Assembly (NCBI GenBank): GCA_026399875.1 | Contig: JAPLQF010000019.1 | Location: 143,643 to 207,642, forward strand | From: Burkholderiales bacterium | GTDB lineage: Bacteria; Pseudomonadota; Gammaproteobacteria; Burkholderiales; Burkholderiaceae_E | Reading direction: 5' to 3' | Length of the DNA: 64,000 bases | Part shown: positions 37,230-48,390 of the stretch, in pieces | How the letters are laid out: each line of letters begins with the position of its first letter | Position numbering within the stretch: the first letter of the stretch is position 1 | Notes under the pieces: generated by a model | The model's input: only the letters and a program-made list of their open reading frames with translations | What the model was told of the DNA's origin: nothing | Databases searched by the model: none | Translations under genes and position numbers: made by a program

Positions 37230-38036
37230 ATGACCGCACCGGCGAATCCCGAGAAAGTCCGGCGAAAGCCACTGGTGCTTGGCAACTGGAAGATGAACGG
37301 AGACGTCGCAGCTTCAGAGCAGTTGCTGTCGGGGCTGCTGCGCGGCGATCGCGAGTTGCCCGATGCGCTCGCTGGCGTCGAGGCGGGTGTGTGCCCCCCA
37401 TACCCCTACATCGGTCTGGCGGCCGCTCGGCTGGCCGGGAGTCGATTCGGCTGGGGTGCGCAGAATGTGGCTCACTTTGAAGATGGCGCCTACACAGGCG
37501 AAGTCTCGGCGACGATGCTGCGGGACCTGGCCTGCACCTGGGTTCTGGTCGGCCATTCCGAGCGGCGCGCCTTGTTTGATGAGACCGATGCGCAGCTCTC
37601 GGCGAAGGTCGAGTTCGCTCACAGAGCCGGACTGATTCCGGTCGTCTGTGTGGGAGAATCGCGGTCTGAGCGGGAGGCGCTGATGACCGAGCAGGTTCTT
37701 GCTGCTCAGATCGATGGCCTGTGCGCCGCGCTGACCTCGACGAATGAGCAATTCGTGATTGCCTATGAACCGGTGTGGGCGATTGGTACCGGCCTGACAG
37801 CCTCGCCCGAGCAAGCCCAGCAGGTGCATGCCTTCATTCGCTCACGCCTCGCTGCGGGCAGGGTGCCCGGTGCCGCGGGCGTTCGAATTCTTTATGGCGG
37901 CTCGGTTAAGCCCTCCAACGCGCAAGCATTGTTCGGTCAGCCTGATGTCGATGGCGGTCTTGTTGGCGGCGCATCACTGGTTGCCGAGGATTTTCTTTCG
38001 ATCTGCCGCGCAGCGGCTCTCAGATCGATTCGTTAA
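37230..38036 (+). CDS. tpiA: Triose-phosphate isomerase
   Basis: A 268-residue TIM-barrel enzyme with the substrate-binding lysine K21 (GNWKMNG), the electrophilic histidine H109 (VLVGHSERR) and the catalytic base E180 (IAYEPVWAIGTG). The phosphate-binding GVRILYGGSVKPSNA and GGLVGGASL loops are intact. It interconverts dihydroxyacetone phosphate and glyceraldehyde 3-phosphate. A short N-terminal extension of about 15 residues precedes the conserved strand. It is followed by secG 11 bp later. Confidence 0.97.
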   Translation: MTAPANPEKVRRKPLVLGNWKMNGDVAASEQLLSGLLRGDRELPDALAGVEAGVCPPYPYIGLAAARLAGSRFGWGAQNVAHFEDGAYTGEVSATMLRDLACTWVLVGHSERRALFDETDAQLSAKVEFAHRAGLIPVVCVGESRSEREALMTEQVLAAQIDGLCAALTSTNEQFVIAYEPVWAIGTGLTASPEQAQQVHAFIRSRLAAGRVPGAAGVRILYGGSVKPSNAQALFGQPDVDGGLVGGASLVAEDFLSICRAAALRSIR

Positions 38037-38047
38037 GAGGTGTTCTG

Positions 38048-38464
38048 ATGTCGATTCTATCCACCGTTGCGGTCGTGATTCAGGTTCTGAGCGCGATCGG
38101 GGTCATTGTTCTGGTTCTGCTTCAGCACGGCAAAGGCGCCGATATGGGCGCTGCTTTCGGCTCCGGGTCGTCAGGCAGTCTTTTCGGTGCGACCGGTTCG
38201 GCCAATTTTCTCAGTCGCCTGACCGCGGCGCTTGCGACCGTGTTTTTCGTGTCGACGCTGGCCCTTGCCTTCATCGCCAATACGCGGACGGCGGCACGTG
38301 AATCGGGGAGTGTCATGGACAAGGTGACCGTGCCGGTCAATGTTGCGCCGCCGTCAAATGTGACGCCTCAAGATGGCAAGACTGATGTGCCGGCGGCTGC
38401 GCCTCTTGTCCCCGGATCTGACGCACCGCAAAAATCTGGCGGGGCGGCCGATATTCCGAAGTAG
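38048..38464 (+). CDS. secG: Preprotein translocase subunit SecG
   Basis: A 138-residue protein with two transmembrane segments (about 4-24 and 54-74) separated by the conserved GKGADMGAAFGSGSSGSLFGATGSANFLSRLTA loop. It aids SecYEG protein export. The C-terminal tail (about 80-138) is a Pro/Ala/Asp-rich cytoplasmic or disordered extension, common in betaproteobacteria. The tpiA-secG-tRNA-Leu-nuo order is conserved in this class. Confidence 0.94.
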   Translation: MSILSTVAVVIQVLSAIGVIVLVLLQHGKGADMGAAFGSGSSGSLFGATGSANFLSRLTAALATVFFVSTLALAFIANTRTAARESGSVMDKVTVPVNVAPPSNVTPQDGKTDVPAAAPLVPGSDAPQKSGGAADIPK

Positions 38465-38471
38465 AACACGG

Positions 38472-38477
38472 TAGAAT
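38472..38477 (+). promoter_or_regulatory. Possible -10 box for tRNA-Leu
   Basis: TAGAAT (5/6 match to TATAAT) lies 11 bp before the tRNA gene, the right distance for a tRNA start. No good -35 box accompanies it. Confidence 0.35.
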
Positions 38478-38488
38478 CCTCAGGCTGA

Positions 38489-38573
38489 GCCGACGTGGTG
38501 AAATTGGTAGACACGCTATCTTGAGGGGGTAGTGGCGAAAGCTGTGCGAGTTCGAGTCTCGCCGTCGGCACCA
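38489..38573 (+). tRNA. tRNA-Leu(GAG)
   Basis: An 85-base gene with CCA encoded. The acceptor stem GCCGACG pairs with CGTCGGC, and the anticodon loop TTGAGGG gives anticodon GAG between the arms CTATC and GGTAG. A long variable arm, typical of class II tRNAs, and the T-loop TTCGAGTCT are visible. It lies between secG and nuoA. Confidence 0.95.
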
Positions 38574-38606
38574 AACGAAAGAATTCTGTTCGCATCAGGA
38601 AATCTC

Positions 38607-38966
38607 GTGAATCTAGAGCAATACCTGCCGGTCCTGTTGTTCATGCTTGTGGGCACGGTAATTGGTTTCGCGCCGATGACCATCGGCAAGATCCTCGGGC
38701 CGTCCAGGCCGGATGCTGAAAAGAACTCTCCTTATGAGTGCGGCTTCGAAGCCTTCGAAGACGCGAGAATGAAGTTCGACGTCCGGTACTATCTCGTCGC
38801 CATTCTGTTCATCATTTTCGATCTGGAGATTGCCTTTCTTTTCCCTTGGGCGGTGTCGCTCGATTCGATCGGATTCTTCGGGTTCATGGCGATGATGGTG
38901 TTTCTGACCATTCTGGTCGTCGGCTTTGTGTACGAGTGGATGAAGGGCGCGCTCGACTGGGAGTAG
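38607..38966 (+). CDS. nuoA: NADH-quinone oxidoreductase subunit A
   Basis: A 119-residue membrane subunit of complex I with three transmembrane segments (about 5-25, 62-82, 88-108). The conserved loop [36 protein letters not shown] is intact. I chose the GTG at 38607, preceded by AGGAAAT, because it gives [14 protein letters not shown] and matches the family length; the frame upstream runs through the tRNA. It is the first gene of nuoA-N and follows tRNA-Leu by 33 bp. Confidence 0.95.
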   Translation: MNLEQYLPVLLFMLVGTVIGFAPMTIGKILGPSRPDAEKNSPYECGFEAFEDARMKFDVRYYLVAILFIIFDLEIAFLFPWAVSLDSIGFFGFMAMMVFLTILVVGFVYEWMKGALDWE

Positions 38967-39106
38967 GCGTCATCCGGTCGGCCGGCTCCCGTATGAAGCC
39001 GTCCGCCGGCGTCTGTGCTGGTCAATAGTTTGATCAAGCGTTTTACCCTTTGCCCGCTGGCTGGGGGTTCACAACTGGCGCCTTAATAGGTGCAAGTGAG
39101 CATGCA

Positions 39107-39583
39107 ATGAGCGTCGAAGGCATTCTCAACGAGGGGTTCGTCACGACGAACCTCGACAAACTGATCAACTGGACTCGCACGGGGTCGATGTGGCCAATGA
39201 CCTTTGGTCTGGCGTGCTGTGCGGTCGAGATGATGCATGCCGGCGCTGCGCGCTACGACCTTGATCGCTTCGGCGTCATGTTTCGGCCGAGCCCCCGTCA
39301 GTCCGATGTGATGATCGTGGCCGGAACGCTGTGCAACAAGATGGCGCCTGCGCTTCGCAAGGTTTATGACCAGATGGCCGAGCCTCGCTGGGTGATTTCG
39401 ATGGGGTCGTGCGCCAACGGCGGCGGCTACTATCACTATTCCTACTCTGTCGTCAGAGGCTGCGATCGGATTGTTCCGGTCGACATCTATGTTCCTGGCT
39501 GTCCGCCGACAGCCGAAGCGCTTCTCTACGGCATTCTGCAACTGCAGAACAAGATCCGTCAGACCAGCACGATCGCTCGCTGA
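39107..39583 (+). CDS. nuoB: NADH-quinone oxidoreductase subunit B
   Basis: A 158-residue peripheral subunit that carries cluster N2. The four cluster ligands are visible in ACCAVEMM (a Cys pair), GSCANGG and [10 protein letters not shown]. The ATG at 39107 gives [34 protein letters not shown], the standard start. The 140-bp gap after nuoA is the widest inside the operon and holds nothing I recognise. Confidence 0.97.
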   Translation: MSVEGILNEGFVTTNLDKLINWTRTGSMWPMTFGLACCAVEMMHAGAARYDLDRFGVMFRPSPRQSDVMIVAGTLCNKMAPALRKVYDQMAEPRWVISMGSCANGGGYYHYSYSVVRGCDRIVPVDIYVPGCPPTAEALLYGILQLQNKIRQTSTIAR

Positions 39584-39593
39584 AGACAGACCG

Positions 39594-40190
39594 ATGGCGA
39601 TGATCGAATCCCTGAAGGCCGACCTTGAGCGAGTGCTTGGGCAAGATGTGGTCGGTTTGACCGAGCGGTTTGGCGAGCTGACGCTGGTCGTCAAGGCCGG
39701 TCGATATGCGGAGGTGTGTCAGGCCTTGCGTGACGATGCCAGCCTGCGCTTCGATACGCTGATCGATCTGTGTGGACTCGACTATCGCGATTATGGCGAT
39801 GGCGGACGCGATGGTCTTCGATTTGCAGCGGTCGTCCACATCCTGTCTGTCGAGCACAACCACAGGCTGCGCCTTCGAGCATTCTGCGAAGACGATGATT
39901 TCCCGATCCTGGCAACGGTGACCGGCGTTTGGCCTTCCGCCGGCTGGTTCGAGCGCGAAGCCTTCGATCTGTTCGGCATCGTTTTCGAAGGTCATCCCGA
40001 CCTGCGTCGCATCCTGACCGATTACGGTTTCGTCGGACATCCTTTCCGCAAGGACTTCCCTGTCTCGGGTTATGTCGAAATGCGTTACGACCCTGAGCAG
40101 AAGCGGGTGATCTATCAGCCTGTGTCGATCGAGCCGCGAGAGATCGTGCCCCGTGTGATTCGCGAGGAGGGCTACGGCGTCGGGCGTTAA
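39594..40190 (+). CDS. nuoC: NADH-quinone oxidoreductase subunit C
   Basis: A 198-residue peripheral-arm subunit, separate from nuoD rather than fused as in E. coli. The conserved C-terminal region [44 protein letters not shown] is intact. It is a 30-kDa-type subunit that supports quinone-site assembly. The ATG at 39594 begins 10 bp after the nuoB stop; a run of open frame upstream is the nuoB shadow. Confidence 0.96.
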   Translation: MAMIESLKADLERVLGQDVVGLTERFGELTLVVKAGRYAEVCQALRDDASLRFDTLIDLCGLDYRDYGDGGRDGLRFAAVVHILSVEHNHRLRLRAFCEDDDFPILATVTGVWPSAGWFEREAFDLFGIVFEGHPDLRRILTDYGFVGHPFRKDFPVSGYVEMRYDPEQKRVIYQPVSIEPREIVPRVIREEGYGVGR

Positions 40191-40208
40191 GCCCGAGTGT
40201 CTCGAACC

Positions 40209-41462
40209 ATGGCAGAGATCAAGAACTACACCCTTAATTTTGGCCCTCAGCATCCTGCAGCGCACGGTGTGCTGCGGCTGGTGCTGGAGCTCGACGGCGA
40301 GGTGGTACAGCGCGCCGACCCGCATATCGGTCTGCTGCATCGGGCAACCGAAAAGCTGGCCGAGACCCGGACCTATCTTCAGAACCTGCCCTACATGGAC
40401 AGGCTCGATTACGTCTCGATGATGTGCAACGAGCACAGCTATGTGATGGCAATCGAGAAGCTCACCGGCGTGCAGGTGCCGGTGCGGGCGCAGTACATCC
40501 GGGTCATGTTTGATGAGATCACCCGCATCCTCAACCATCTGATGTGGCTGGGTGCGCATGCGCTTGATGTGGGCGCCATGACGGTGTTTCTCTACGCCTT
40601 TCGCGAGCGTGAGGACCTGATGGACTGCTATGAGGCAGTCTCGGGTGCGCGCATGCACGCGGCCTACTATCGACCCGGGGGCGTCTATCGCGACCTTCCC
40701 GACCGGATGCCGCAGTACGTCGCGAGCAAGGTTCGCAATGCAAGCGGTGTGCGTGAGCTCAATGTCGATCGTCAGGGGTCCTTGCTCGATTTCATTCAGG
40801 CCTTCACTGAACGTTTCCCCGGCTATGTCGACGACTACGAGACCCTGCTGACCGACAACCGGATCTGGAAGCAGCGGCTTGTCGGTATTGGCGTGGTGTC
40901 GCCCGAGCGCGCCAAAGCGCTCGGCTTTACCGGACCGATGCTGCGAGGCTCCGGCGTCGAGTGGGATCTGCGCAGAAAGCAGCCCTATGAGGTCTACGAC
41001 AAGCTCGACTTCGATATCCCGGTTGGTCGCAACGGCGACAGCTACGACCGCTACCTGGTTCGAATCGAAGAGATGCGTCAGAGCAATCGGATTGTTCGCC
41101 AGTGCGTCGAGTGGCTGAGAAACAATCCCGGGCCTGTCATCGTCGATGATCACAAAGTGGCGCCGCCGTCCCGCCTCGACATGAAGTCGAACATGGAAGA
41201 ACTGATCCATCACTTCAAGCTTTTCACCGAAGGCATGCATGTGCCCGAAGGCGAGGCCTACAGCGCGGTCGAGCATCCGAAGGGCGAGTTCGGCATCTAT
41301 CTGGTTTCCGATGGCGCCAACAAGCCTTATCGACTCAAGATTCGGGCGCCCGGTTTTCCGCACCTGCAGGCGCTCGACGAAATGGTTCGCGGTCACATGA
41401 TTGCAGACGTGGTGACGCTGATCGGGTCCCAGGACATCGTCTTCGGGGAGATCGATCGATGA
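40209..41462 (+). CDS. nuoD: NADH-quinone oxidoreductase subunit D
   Basis: A 417-residue 49-kDa-type subunit that forms the quinone pocket with NuoB. The start [24 protein letters not shown] contains the HPAAHG loop, and [16 protein letters not shown]-like [11 protein letters not shown] and the C-terminal [16 protein letters not shown] are all present. The ATG at 40209 fits the family; an ATG four codons earlier is possible. Its stop codon overlaps the nuoE start. Confidence 0.97.
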   Translation: MAEIKNYTLNFGPQHPAAHGVLRLVLELDGEVVQRADPHIGLLHRATEKLAETRTYLQNLPYMDRLDYVSMMCNEHSYVMAIEKLTGVQVPVRAQYIRVMFDEITRILNHLMWLGAHALDVGAMTVFLYAFREREDLMDCYEAVSGARMHAAYYRPGGVYRDLPDRMPQYVASKVRNASGVRELNVDRQGSLLDFIQAFTERFPGYVDDYETLLTDNRIWKQRLVGIGVVSPERAKALGFTGPMLRGSGVEWDLRRKQPYEVYDKLDFDIPVGRNGDSYDRYLVRIEEMRQSNRIVRQCVEWLRNNPGPVIVDDHKVAPPSRLDMKSNMEELIHHFKLFTEGMHVPEGEAYSAVEHPKGEFGIYLVSDGANKPYRLKIRAPGFPHLQALDEMVRGHMIADVVTLIGSQDIVFGEIDR

Positions 41463-41989
41463 GCACCCTGCCGTCATCGCCAGACACCATGCCAACCGCT
41501 AACGCGCCGCTCCTGTCAGCGACTGCCTATGCCAAGATCGACCGCGAGTTGGCGAAGTTTCCCCCCGATCAGAAGCAGTCCGCTGTGATGGCCGCATTGG
41601 CGATCGCTCAGGATGAAATCGGCTGGGTCTCGCAGGCCGTCATCGACGATGTGGCAAGGGTGCTTGCCATGACCCCGATCGCGGTCTGGGAAGTGGCCTC
41701 GTTCTACAACATGTATGCCACGACCCAGCCCGGTGCTTTCAAGGTCGGCATTTGCACCTGTCTGCCCTGCGCACTGCGCGATGGCGAGAAAGCCGCTTCC
41801 TATCTGCAGGCCAAGCTCGGGATCGGTTTTGGTGAAACCACGCCTGACGGCCGGATCACTCTGGTCGAGACCGAATGCCTGGGAGCCTGTGGCGATGCGC
41901 CGGTGCTGCTGGTGAACAATAAGCGGATGTGCAGTTTCATGAGCGTGCAAAAGCTTGACGCGCTGGTCGATGAACTCAAGAACACCTGA
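41459..41989 (+). CDS. nuoE: NADH-quinone oxidoreductase subunit E
   Basis: A 176-residue thioredoxin-like subunit that binds [2Fe-2S] cluster N1a. Cysteine ligands lie in [11 protein letters not shown] and [17 protein letters not shown]. The N-terminal 20 residues ([20 protein letters not shown]) are a variable extension before the helical domain. The start overlaps the nuoD stop by four bases, implying coupled translation. nuoF follows after 16 bp. Confidence 0.96.
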   Translation: MSTLPSSPDTMPTANAPLLSATAYAKIDRELAKFPPDQKQSAVMAALAIAQDEIGWVSQAVIDDVARVLAMTPIAVWEVASFYNMYATTQPGAFKVGICTCLPCALRDGEKAASYLQAKLGIGFGETTPDGRITLVETECLGACGDAPVLLVNNKRMCSFMSVQKLDALVDELKNT

Positions 41990-42005
41990 AGCCGAGGAAT
42001 AAAAC

Positions 42006-43352
42006 GTGGGAGCCGACGATATTCGCGAAGCGCTGACTGATGTCAGAGTCCAGGAGACCTGCTTCCATGATCGTCACATCACGCCGCAGATCTATGCCGG
42101 CCTGAAGTCAGCCGGCGACTGGTCGATCAAGGCCTATGAGGCGCGCGATGGCTACCAGGCCTTGCGTCGCATCCTCACCGAAGGCCTGACACCGGAACAG
42201 GTGATCGCCGAAGTCAAGTCATCAGGTCTGCGCGGTCGTGGCGGTGCGGGCTTTCCCACCGGTCTGAAGTGGAGCTTCATGCCGCGCCAGTTCCCAGGTC
42301 AGAAGTATCTGGTGTGCAATTCCGATGAAGGTGAGCCCGGTACTTTCAAAGACCGCGACATCCTTCGCTACAACCCGCATATCGTGATCGAAGGCATGGC
42401 AATTGCCGCCTACGCAATGGGCATCTCGGTGGGTTACAACTATATTCACGGCGAGATCTGGGACGCCTACGCACGCTTCGAAGAAGCGCTTGATCAGGCA
42501 AGGGCGGCTGGCTACCTCGGTGAGTCGATCATGGGGTCGACCTTCTCGTTTCAGCTGCACGCCTTCCACGGTTATGGCGCTTACATCTGCGGCGAAGAGA
42601 CCGCGTTGCTCGAGTCGCTCGAAGGCAAGAAGGGCCAGCCGCGGTTCAAGCCACCGTTTCCGGCGAGCTTCGGCCTCTATGGCAAGCCAACCACGATCAA
42701 CAATACCGAGACCTTCGCGGCAGTCCCCTGGATCATTCGCAATGGCGGCCAGAATTTCCTTGAGGTCGGCAAGCCCAATAACGGCGGCACCAAGATCTTC
42801 TCGGTCTCGGGCGATGTCGAGCGGCCCGGCAATTACGAAATTCCGCTTGGTACGCCCTTTGCCAAACTGCTCGAGCTGGCCGGTGGAATGCGTGGCGGTC
42901 ACAAGCTCAAGATGGTGATTCCGGGCGGCTCATCGATGCCGGTGCTGCCTGCCGAAATCATGATGGCGACCGACATGGATTACGACTCGATCGCCAAGGC
43001 CGGGTCGATGCTCGGCTCGGGCGCGGTCATCGTCATGAACGAGACGCGCTGCGCGGTGAAGTCGCTGCTTCGGCTGTCCTACTTTTATTACGAGGAGTCC
43101 TGCGGCCAGTGCACGCCGTGTCGCGAGGGCACCGGCTGGCTGTGGCGCATCGTCGATCGCATCGAGCATGGCAAGGGCACGCATGACGATCTGAAGCGCC
43201 TCGGCGAGATCGCCGACAACATCGCCGGTCGCACCATCTGCGCGCTGGGCGATGCTGCCGCCATGCCGGTGAAGGCCTTCCTCAAACACTACTGGTCAGA
43301 GTTCGAGCATCACATCGAACACAAGCGTTGTGTGGTGCCGTCCTATGTCTGA
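42006..43352 (+). CDS. nuoF: NADH-quinone oxidoreductase subunit F
   Basis: A 448-residue subunit that binds NADH, FMN and [4Fe-4S] cluster N3. The glycine-rich NADH/FMN loop is [32 protein letters not shown] follows, and the cluster ligands are in [15 protein letters not shown] plus a later cysteine in TICALGDAA. It starts with GTG at 42006. It is the entry point for electrons into complex I. Confidence 0.97.
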   Translation: MGADDIREALTDVRVQETCFHDRHITPQIYAGLKSAGDWSIKAYEARDGYQALRRILTEGLTPEQVIAEVKSSGLRGRGGAGFPTGLKWSFMPRQFPGQKYLVCNSDEGEPGTFKDRDILRYNPHIVIEGMAIAAYAMGISVGYNYIHGEIWDAYARFEEALDQARAAGYLGESIMGSTFSFQLHAFHGYGAYICGEETALLESLEGKKGQPRFKPPFPASFGLYGKPTTINNTETFAAVPWIIRNGGQNFLEVGKPNNGGTKIFSVSGDVERPGNYEIPLGTPFAKLLELAGGMRGGHKLKMVIPGGSSMPVLPAEIMMATDMDYDSIAKAGSMLGSGAVIVMNETRCAVKSLLRLSYFYYEESCGQCTPCREGTGWLWRIVDRIEHGKGTHDDLKRLGEIADNIAGRTICALGDAAAMPVKAFLKHYWSEFEHHIEHKRCVVPSYV

Positions 43353-43417
43353 TCGGATTCTGCGCAATGGCCCGACGCCTGTGGGCGTCAACCTGGTGAA
43401 CTTCTTCGGCAGCGAAC

Positions 43418-45766
43418 ATGGTTGAGATTGAAGTCGACGGCACGAAGGTCGAGGTGCTCGAGGGCAGCACGGTCATGCAGGCGACCAATCGTCTGGGCGT
43501 GTTCGTCCCGCACTTCTGCTATCACAAGAAACTCTCGATCGCAGCCAACTGCCGGATGTGTCTGGTCGAAGTCGAGAAGGCTCCCAAGCCTTTGCCGGCA
43601 TGCGCCACCCCTGTGACCGCCGGCATGAAGGTCTGGACCCGCACCCCGAAAGCGATCAATGCCCAGAAGGGCGTGATGGAGTTTCTGCTGATCAACCATC
43701 CGCTCGATTGCCCGATCTGCGATCAGGGCGGCGAGTGTCAGTTGCAGGATCTGGCTGTTGGTTACGGTGCCTCGGGCTCGCGCTATACCGAAGAAAAGCG
43801 GGTGGTCTTTCACAAATCAGTCGGGCCGCTGATTGCCGCAGAAGAAATGTCGCGCTGCATTCATTGCACGCGGTGTGTGCGATTCGGCCAGGAAATCGCG
43901 GGTGTCATGGAGCTCGGCATGTCGGGCCGCGGCGAGCACTCCGAGATCCTCAGCTTTGTCGGTCGTGGCGTGAAGTCGGAGCTGTCGGGCAACATGATCG
44001 ACGTCTGCCCGGTCGGTGCACTCACCAGCAAGCCCTTCCGTTACAGCGCCCGGACCTGGGAGCTCACGCGCCGCAAGTCGGTCTCTCCCCATGATTCGCT
44101 CGGCTCCAACCTGGTTGTCCAGGTCAAGCAGAACACCGTGATGCGGGTGCTGCCGCTTGAGAACGACGCGGTGAATGAATGCTGGCTCTCCGACCGTGAT
44201 CGCTTTGCCTACGAAGGGCTGAATGCCGAAGACCGGCTGCTCAAGCCGATGCTCAGGCAGGACGGTCAGTGGCACGAGGTCGAATGGCCGGTGGCCCTCG
44301 ACTATGCGGCCCATGCGCTGGGATCGGTGCGTGATGCGCACGGTGCCGCTGCAATCGGTGCGATCGGCTCGCCGCAGGCCACGGTTGAAGAACTGCATCT
44401 CATGGGTCGGCTGATGCGTGGCCTGGGCAGCCAGAACGTCGATTTCCGCCCGCGCGTGGCCGATTCGTCGCTGGCGCCCAGCCTGTCGGGCGCGCCCTGG
44501 CTCGGCATGCCGATCGAGGCGGTCAATGCGCTCGATCGGATCGTTCTGGTCGGCGCCTTCCTTCGCAAGGACCATCCGCTGCTTGCCTCGCGGGTTCGCG
44601 CTGCTGCCAAGCGTGGTGCCCGCATCGGGCTCGTGCATTCGGTCGACGATGATCTGCTGATGCCGCTTGCCTCCAGGGCGATCGTGGCCCCGTCAGATTG
44701 GCCGGCGGTTCTGGCTGGCGCACTGGTTGCGGCCCTGCGCTCGACCGACAAGCCTCTCCCGGCGGCCCTCGAGGGCGTCGAGCCTGACGCGGCCGCGACT
44801 GCCATGGCCGAGCTGCTATCTCAGGGCAAATCGAAAGCGGTCTTGCTTGGCAACGCGGTGTCCCAGCATCCTCAGGCCGCCCTGATTGCCGCGCTTGCGC
44901 AGGCACTCAGCGAGGCGACCGGTGCAACGCTTGGTTGGCTCGGCGAAGGCGCCAATGCTGTTGGCGGATACCTGGCCGGTGCGATTCCGGCTGCAGGGGG
45001 CCTCGATGCCGCCGGCATGGTAGCCACGTCACTGAAGGCCTATCTGCTGCTCGGCCTTGAGCCAAACCTCGACCATGGCAATCCTGGCGCAGCCATGTCT
45101 GCGATGGCTTCGGCGCAGACCGTGATCGCACTCACCGCTTACCGTTCGGCCGCCCTGCTCGAGACCGCCGATTGCCTGCTGCCGATCACCCCGTTCACCG
45201 AAACCTCCGGCACCTTCGTCAACTGTGCCGGCATGAGTCAGTCGTTCAACGGCGTCGTGCGTCCGGCCGGCGATGCCCGCCCGGGCTGGAAGGTCCTGCG
45301 CGTGCTGGGCAATCTGCTTGGCATGAGCGATTTCGATTACGACACTGCCGAGCAGGTGCGCGATGCCGCCTTGCCGGCCGACCTGTCGGCCAGACTGTCC
45401 AACCGGACGAATACGCCTGTGGCCCTGGCACCGGCCCATGCTGGCAAAGTCCTGCAGCGGATTGCCGACGTGCCGATCTATGCCGCCGATCCGATCGTGC
45501 GTCGCGCACCGAGCCTGCAGATGACGGCGGATGCGGCATCTCCGGTCGTCGGCATGAATGCGGCATTGCTCGCCGACATGCACCTGTCCGATGGTGACCT
45601 GGTGCGAGTCAGCCAGCAGACGGTTGCCGGCAACGCGGGTGAGGTTGTCCTGACGGCGAAACTCGATGCGGGCCTTGCCACTGGCGTCGTGCGCATTCCG
45701 GCCGCGCACCCGATGACGGCGGCCCTGGGCGCGATGATCGGCCCGGTCAGCGTGGAGCGCGTCTGA
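43418..45766 (+). CDS. nuoG: NADH-quinone oxidoreductase subunit G
   Basis: A 782-residue iron-sulfur subunit. The N-terminal ferredoxin-like part carries cluster ligands in [24 protein letters not shown] and CATPVTAG; a His-Cys type site is in [18 protein letters not shown]; and 4Fe-4S ligands are in [16 protein letters not shown] and [12 protein letters not shown]. The rest is a molybdopterin-oxidoreductase-like domain without metal cofactor. It lies 65 bp after nuoF, and its stop overlaps the nuoH start (TGATG). Confidence 0.96.
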   Translation: MVEIEVDGTKVEVLEGSTVMQATNRLGVFVPHFCYHKKLSIAANCRMCLVEVEKAPKPLPACATPVTAGMKVWTRTPKAINAQKGVMEFLLINHPLDCPICDQGGECQLQDLAVGYGASGSRYTEEKRVVFHKSVGPLIAAEEMSRCIHCTRCVRFGQEIAGVMELGMSGRGEHSEILSFVGRGVKSELSGNMIDVCPVGALTSKPFRYSARTWELTRRKSVSPHDSLGSNLVVQVKQNTVMRVLPLENDAVNECWLSDRDRFAYEGLNAEDRLLKPMLRQDGQWHEVEWPVALDYAAHALGSVRDAHGAAAIGAIGSPQATVEELHLMGRLMRGLGSQNVDFRPRVADSSLAPSLSGAPWLGMPIEAVNALDRIVLVGAFLRKDHPLLASRVRAAAKRGARIGLVHSVDDDLLMPLASRAIVAPSDWPAVLAGALVAALRSTDKPLPAALEGVEPDAAATAMAELLSQGKSKAVLLGNAVSQHPQAALIAALAQALSEATGATLGWLGEGANAVGGYLAGAIPAAGGLDAAGMVATSLKAYLLLGLEPNLDHGNPGAAMSAMASAQTVIALTAYRSAALLETADCLLPITPFTETSGTFVNCAGMSQSFNGVVRPAGDARPGWKVLRVLGNLLGMSDFDYDTAEQVRDAALPADLSARLSNRTNTPVALAPAHAGKVLQRIADVPIYAADPIVRRAPSLQMTADAASPVVGMNAALLADMHLSDGDLVRVSQQTVAGNAGEVVLTAKLDAGLATGVVRIPAAHPMTAALGAMIGPVSVERV

Positions 45767-46845
45767 TGGACTGGATTGATTCGCTGCAGGCAAACGGTCA
45801 GGCGCTGCTGGGAGGTGCCTGGCCGGTCGTCTGGACCCTGATCAAGATCATGGTGGTCGTGCTGCCGCTGCTGGGCTGCGTGGCCTATCTGACCTTCTGG
45901 GAACGCAAGCTGATCGGCTTCATCCAGTTGCGGATCGGCCCTAATCGAGTCGGCCCCGGCGGCTTTCTGCAACCGATTGCCGATGCGATCAAGCTGCTGT
46001 TCAAAGAAGTCATTACGCCGGCCCGAGCCAATCCCGGTCTTTACATTCTTGGTCCGGTCATGACCATCATGCCGGCGCTGGCTGCCTGGGTGGTCATTCC
46101 CTTCGGGCCCGACCGTGCGCTGGCCAATATCAACGCCGGGCTGCTGCTGTTGCTGGCAATTACCTCGCTCGAGGTTTATGGCGTGATCCTCGCCGGCTGG
46201 GCCTCAAACTCCAAATACGCCTTTCTGGGCGCGATGCGCGCGTCGGCTCAGATGGTCTCTTATGAGCTTGCCATCGGCTTTGCGCTGGTGGTCGTGCTGA
46301 TGGTGTCGGGCAGCCTGAATCTGACCGACATCGTTGAAGGCCAGAACCGCGGGCGCTTCGCCGAGATGGGCCTCAATGTCCTGTCCTGGAACTGGCTGCC
46401 GCTGCTGCCGATCTTCGTGGTGTATTTCATTTCGGGTGTGGCCGAAACCAACCGGCATCCCTTCGACGTGGTCGAGGGCGAGTCCGAAATTGTGGCCGGC
46501 CACATGATCGAATACTCCGGCATGGGCTTTGCGGTGTTCTTTCTGGCCGAGTACGCCAACATGATCCTGATCTCGGCGCTGGCCGCGATCATGTTCCTGG
46601 GCGGATGGGCGCCGTTTTTCAGCCTTGGTATCGATCTCGGGCCGCAGTGGTTCTGGGACTGGTTCTGGCTGTTTCTCAAGACCTTCCTGATGGTCAGTGT
46701 CTTCATCTGGATCCGCGCCTCGTTTCCGCGCTATCGCTATGACCAGATCATGCGTCTGGGTTGGAAGATCTTCATTCCGGTCGCCCTGGTGTGGCTGGTC
46801 GTCATCGGCATCTGGATGCAGACGCCGTTCAACATCTGGAACTGA
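45766..46845 (+). CDS. nuoH: NADH-quinone oxidoreductase subunit H
   Basis: A 359-residue membrane subunit with about eight transmembrane segments, linking the peripheral arm to the proton-pumping arm. The conserved matrix loops [21 protein letters not shown] and [19 protein letters not shown], which shape the quinone channel, are intact, and the later [14 protein letters not shown] segment is standard. An N-terminal helix ([18 protein letters not shown]) is visible. The ATG shares a base with the nuoG stop. Confidence 0.97.
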   Translation: MDWIDSLQANGQALLGGAWPVVWTLIKIMVVVLPLLGCVAYLTFWERKLIGFIQLRIGPNRVGPGGFLQPIADAIKLLFKEVITPARANPGLYILGPVMTIMPALAAWVVIPFGPDRALANINAGLLLLLAITSLEVYGVILAGWASNSKYAFLGAMRASAQMVSYELAIGFALVVVLMVSGSLNLTDIVEGQNRGRFAEMGLNVLSWNWLPLLPIFVVYFISGVAETNRHPFDVVEGESEIVAGHMIEYSGMGFAVFFLAEYANMILISALAAIMFLGGWAPFFSLGIDLGPQWFWDWFWLFLKTFLMVSVFIWIRASFPRYRYDQIMRLGWKIFIPVALVWLVVIGIWMQTPFNIWN

Positions 46846-46863
46846 CGAGAAGCAACAGTCGCC

Positions 46864-47355
46864 ATGGAATCAATCAAGGACTTCGTCAAGAGCTTCATGC
46901 TCATCGAGCTTTTCAAAGGCCTGCGCCTGACAGGTTCGCAGGTCTTCGCGCGCAAGATCACGATCCAGTTCCAGGAAGAAAAGACGCCTTACTCGCCGCG
47001 ATTTCGGGGCCTGCATGCGCTGCGCCGCTATCCGAACGGCGAAGAGCGCTGCATCGCCTGCAAGCTTTGCGAAGCGGTCTGCCCGGCGATGGCCATCACC
47101 ATCGAATCCGAAGTGCGCCCGGAAGACGGCACGCGCCGCACCAAGCGTTACGACATCGACCTGACCAAGTGCATCTTCTGCGGCTTTTGCGAGGAGTCCT
47201 GCCCGGTCGATTCGATCGTCGAGACCCACATCCTCGAATACCACGGTGAAAAGCGCGGCGATCTCTATTTCACCAAGGAAATGCTGCTGGCAGTCGGCGA
47301 TCATTACGAGCCGCAGGTGGCCGCTGCCCGCGACGCTGATGCCCGCTATCGCTGA
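46864..47355 (+). CDS. nuoI: NADH-quinone oxidoreductase subunit I
   Basis: A 163-residue ferredoxin-type subunit with two [4Fe-4S] motifs, [12 protein letters not shown] and [16 protein letters not shown], holding clusters N6a and N6b. The N-terminal helix [20 protein letters not shown] attaches to the membrane arm. It passes electrons between NuoG and NuoB. It begins 18 bp after nuoH. Confidence 0.97.
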   Translation: MESIKDFVKSFMLIELFKGLRLTGSQVFARKITIQFQEEKTPYSPRFRGLHALRRYPNGEERCIACKLCEAVCPAMAITIESEVRPEDGTRRTKRYDIDLTKCIFCGFCEESCPVDSIVETHILEYHGEKRGDLYFTKEMLLAVGDHYEPQVAAARDADARYR

Positions 47356-47418
47356 TGACTGCCGTCACCCACTCCTGCGTCTTCTGACGCCGACGACCGA
47401 TTAACGACGGACACCGAC

Positions 47419-48057
47419 GTGGATCCGAAAGCCTTTCTGTTCTATCTCTTTGCCACCATCACCGTCATTGCCGCGGTGCGGGTGGTCACCGCACGCAACC
47501 CGGTGCATTCCGCGCTCTTTCTCGTGCTGACCTTCTTTTCGGCTGCCGCGATCTGGCTGCTGCTCAGGGCCGAGTTCCTGGCGATCACACTTGTGCTTGT
47601 CTATATCGGCGCAGTGATGGTGCTATTCCTTTTCGTCGTGATGATGGTCGACATCAATGTCGACGAGATGCGCCAGGGCTTCTGGCGCAACATGCCGGTC
47701 GCCGCTTTCGTCGGCGCAGCCATCGTGCTCGAGTTGGCCGCGGTGCTGTGGCACCAGTTCAGCGGTGTTCGCGCGGCCGATGCGCCCCGTCTTCCGCCTG
47801 ACTATGACAACACCAAGGCCCTGGGCAAACTGATCTACACCGAATATGTCTACGCCTTCGAGATTGCGGCGGTGATCCTGCTGGTGGCCATCGTTGCCGC
47901 CATTGCCCTGACGCTTCGCAAACGTACCGGCGTGAAGTCGCAAAATCCGTCCGAACAGGTCAAGGTCAAGGCCTCCGATCGGCTGCGGATCGTGCGCATG
48001 CCGTCGTCGACGCCTGCTGCGCCTGCGGAACCGACCAAGAACGAGTCATCGACATGA
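47419..48057 (+). CDS. nuoJ: NADH-quinone oxidoreductase subunit J
   Basis: A 212-residue membrane subunit starting with GTG at 47419 ([20 protein letters not shown]). Five hydrophobic segments are visible, including the conserved third helix [21 protein letters not shown]. The C-terminal 45 residues form a basic-to-polar tail ([23 protein letters not shown]), longer than in E. coli but usual in betaproteobacteria. Its stop overlaps the nuoK ATG. Confidence 0.94.
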   Translation: MDPKAFLFYLFATITVIAAVRVVTARNPVHSALFLVLTFFSAAAIWLLLRAEFLAITLVLVYIGAVMVLFLFVVMMVDINVDEMRQGFWRNMPVAAFVGAAIVLELAAVLWHQFSGVRAADAPRLPPDYDNTKALGKLIYTEYVYAFEIAAVILLVAIVAAIALTLRKRTGVKSQNPSEQVKVKASDRLRIVRMPSSTPAAPAEPTKNESST

Positions 48058-48362
48058 CCATCTCCCTTGCTCATTACCTCGTGCTGGGCGCGATCCTGTT
48101 TGCGATCAGCGTGGTCGGCATTTTTCTCAACCGGCGCAACGTCATCATTCTGCTGATGGCCATCGAGCTGATGCTGCTCGCGGTCAATCTCAACTTCATC
48201 GCCTTCTCGCATTTTCTGGGCGATGCCGCCGGGCAGATCTTTGTCTTCTTCATCCTGACGGTGGCGGCCGCGGAATCCGCGATCGGCCTGGCCATTCTCG
48301 TGGTGCTGTTCCGAAATCTCGACACGGTCAATGTCGAGGATCTCGACACGCTCAAGGGTTGA
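48054..48362 (+). CDS. nuoK: NADH-quinone oxidoreductase subunit K
   Basis: A 102-residue membrane subunit with three transmembrane segments. The conserved glutamates for proton transfer sit in [16 protein letters not shown] and in the [19 protein letters not shown] helix. The start overlaps the nuoJ stop (ATGA). It is the homologue of mitochondrial ND4L. Confidence 0.97.
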   Translation: MTISLAHYLVLGAILFAISVVGIFLNRRNVIILLMAIELMLLAVNLNFIAFSHFLGDAAGQIFVFFILTVAAAESAIGLAILVVLFRNLDTVNVEDLDTLKG

Positions 48363-48390
48363 CCGGCATCTCGCCACAGACCACTCGCCA

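Noticed and set aside
39453..41495. A 680-codon minus-strand open frame across nuoB-nuoD
   Set aside because: Antisense of complex I genes; no protein-like features.
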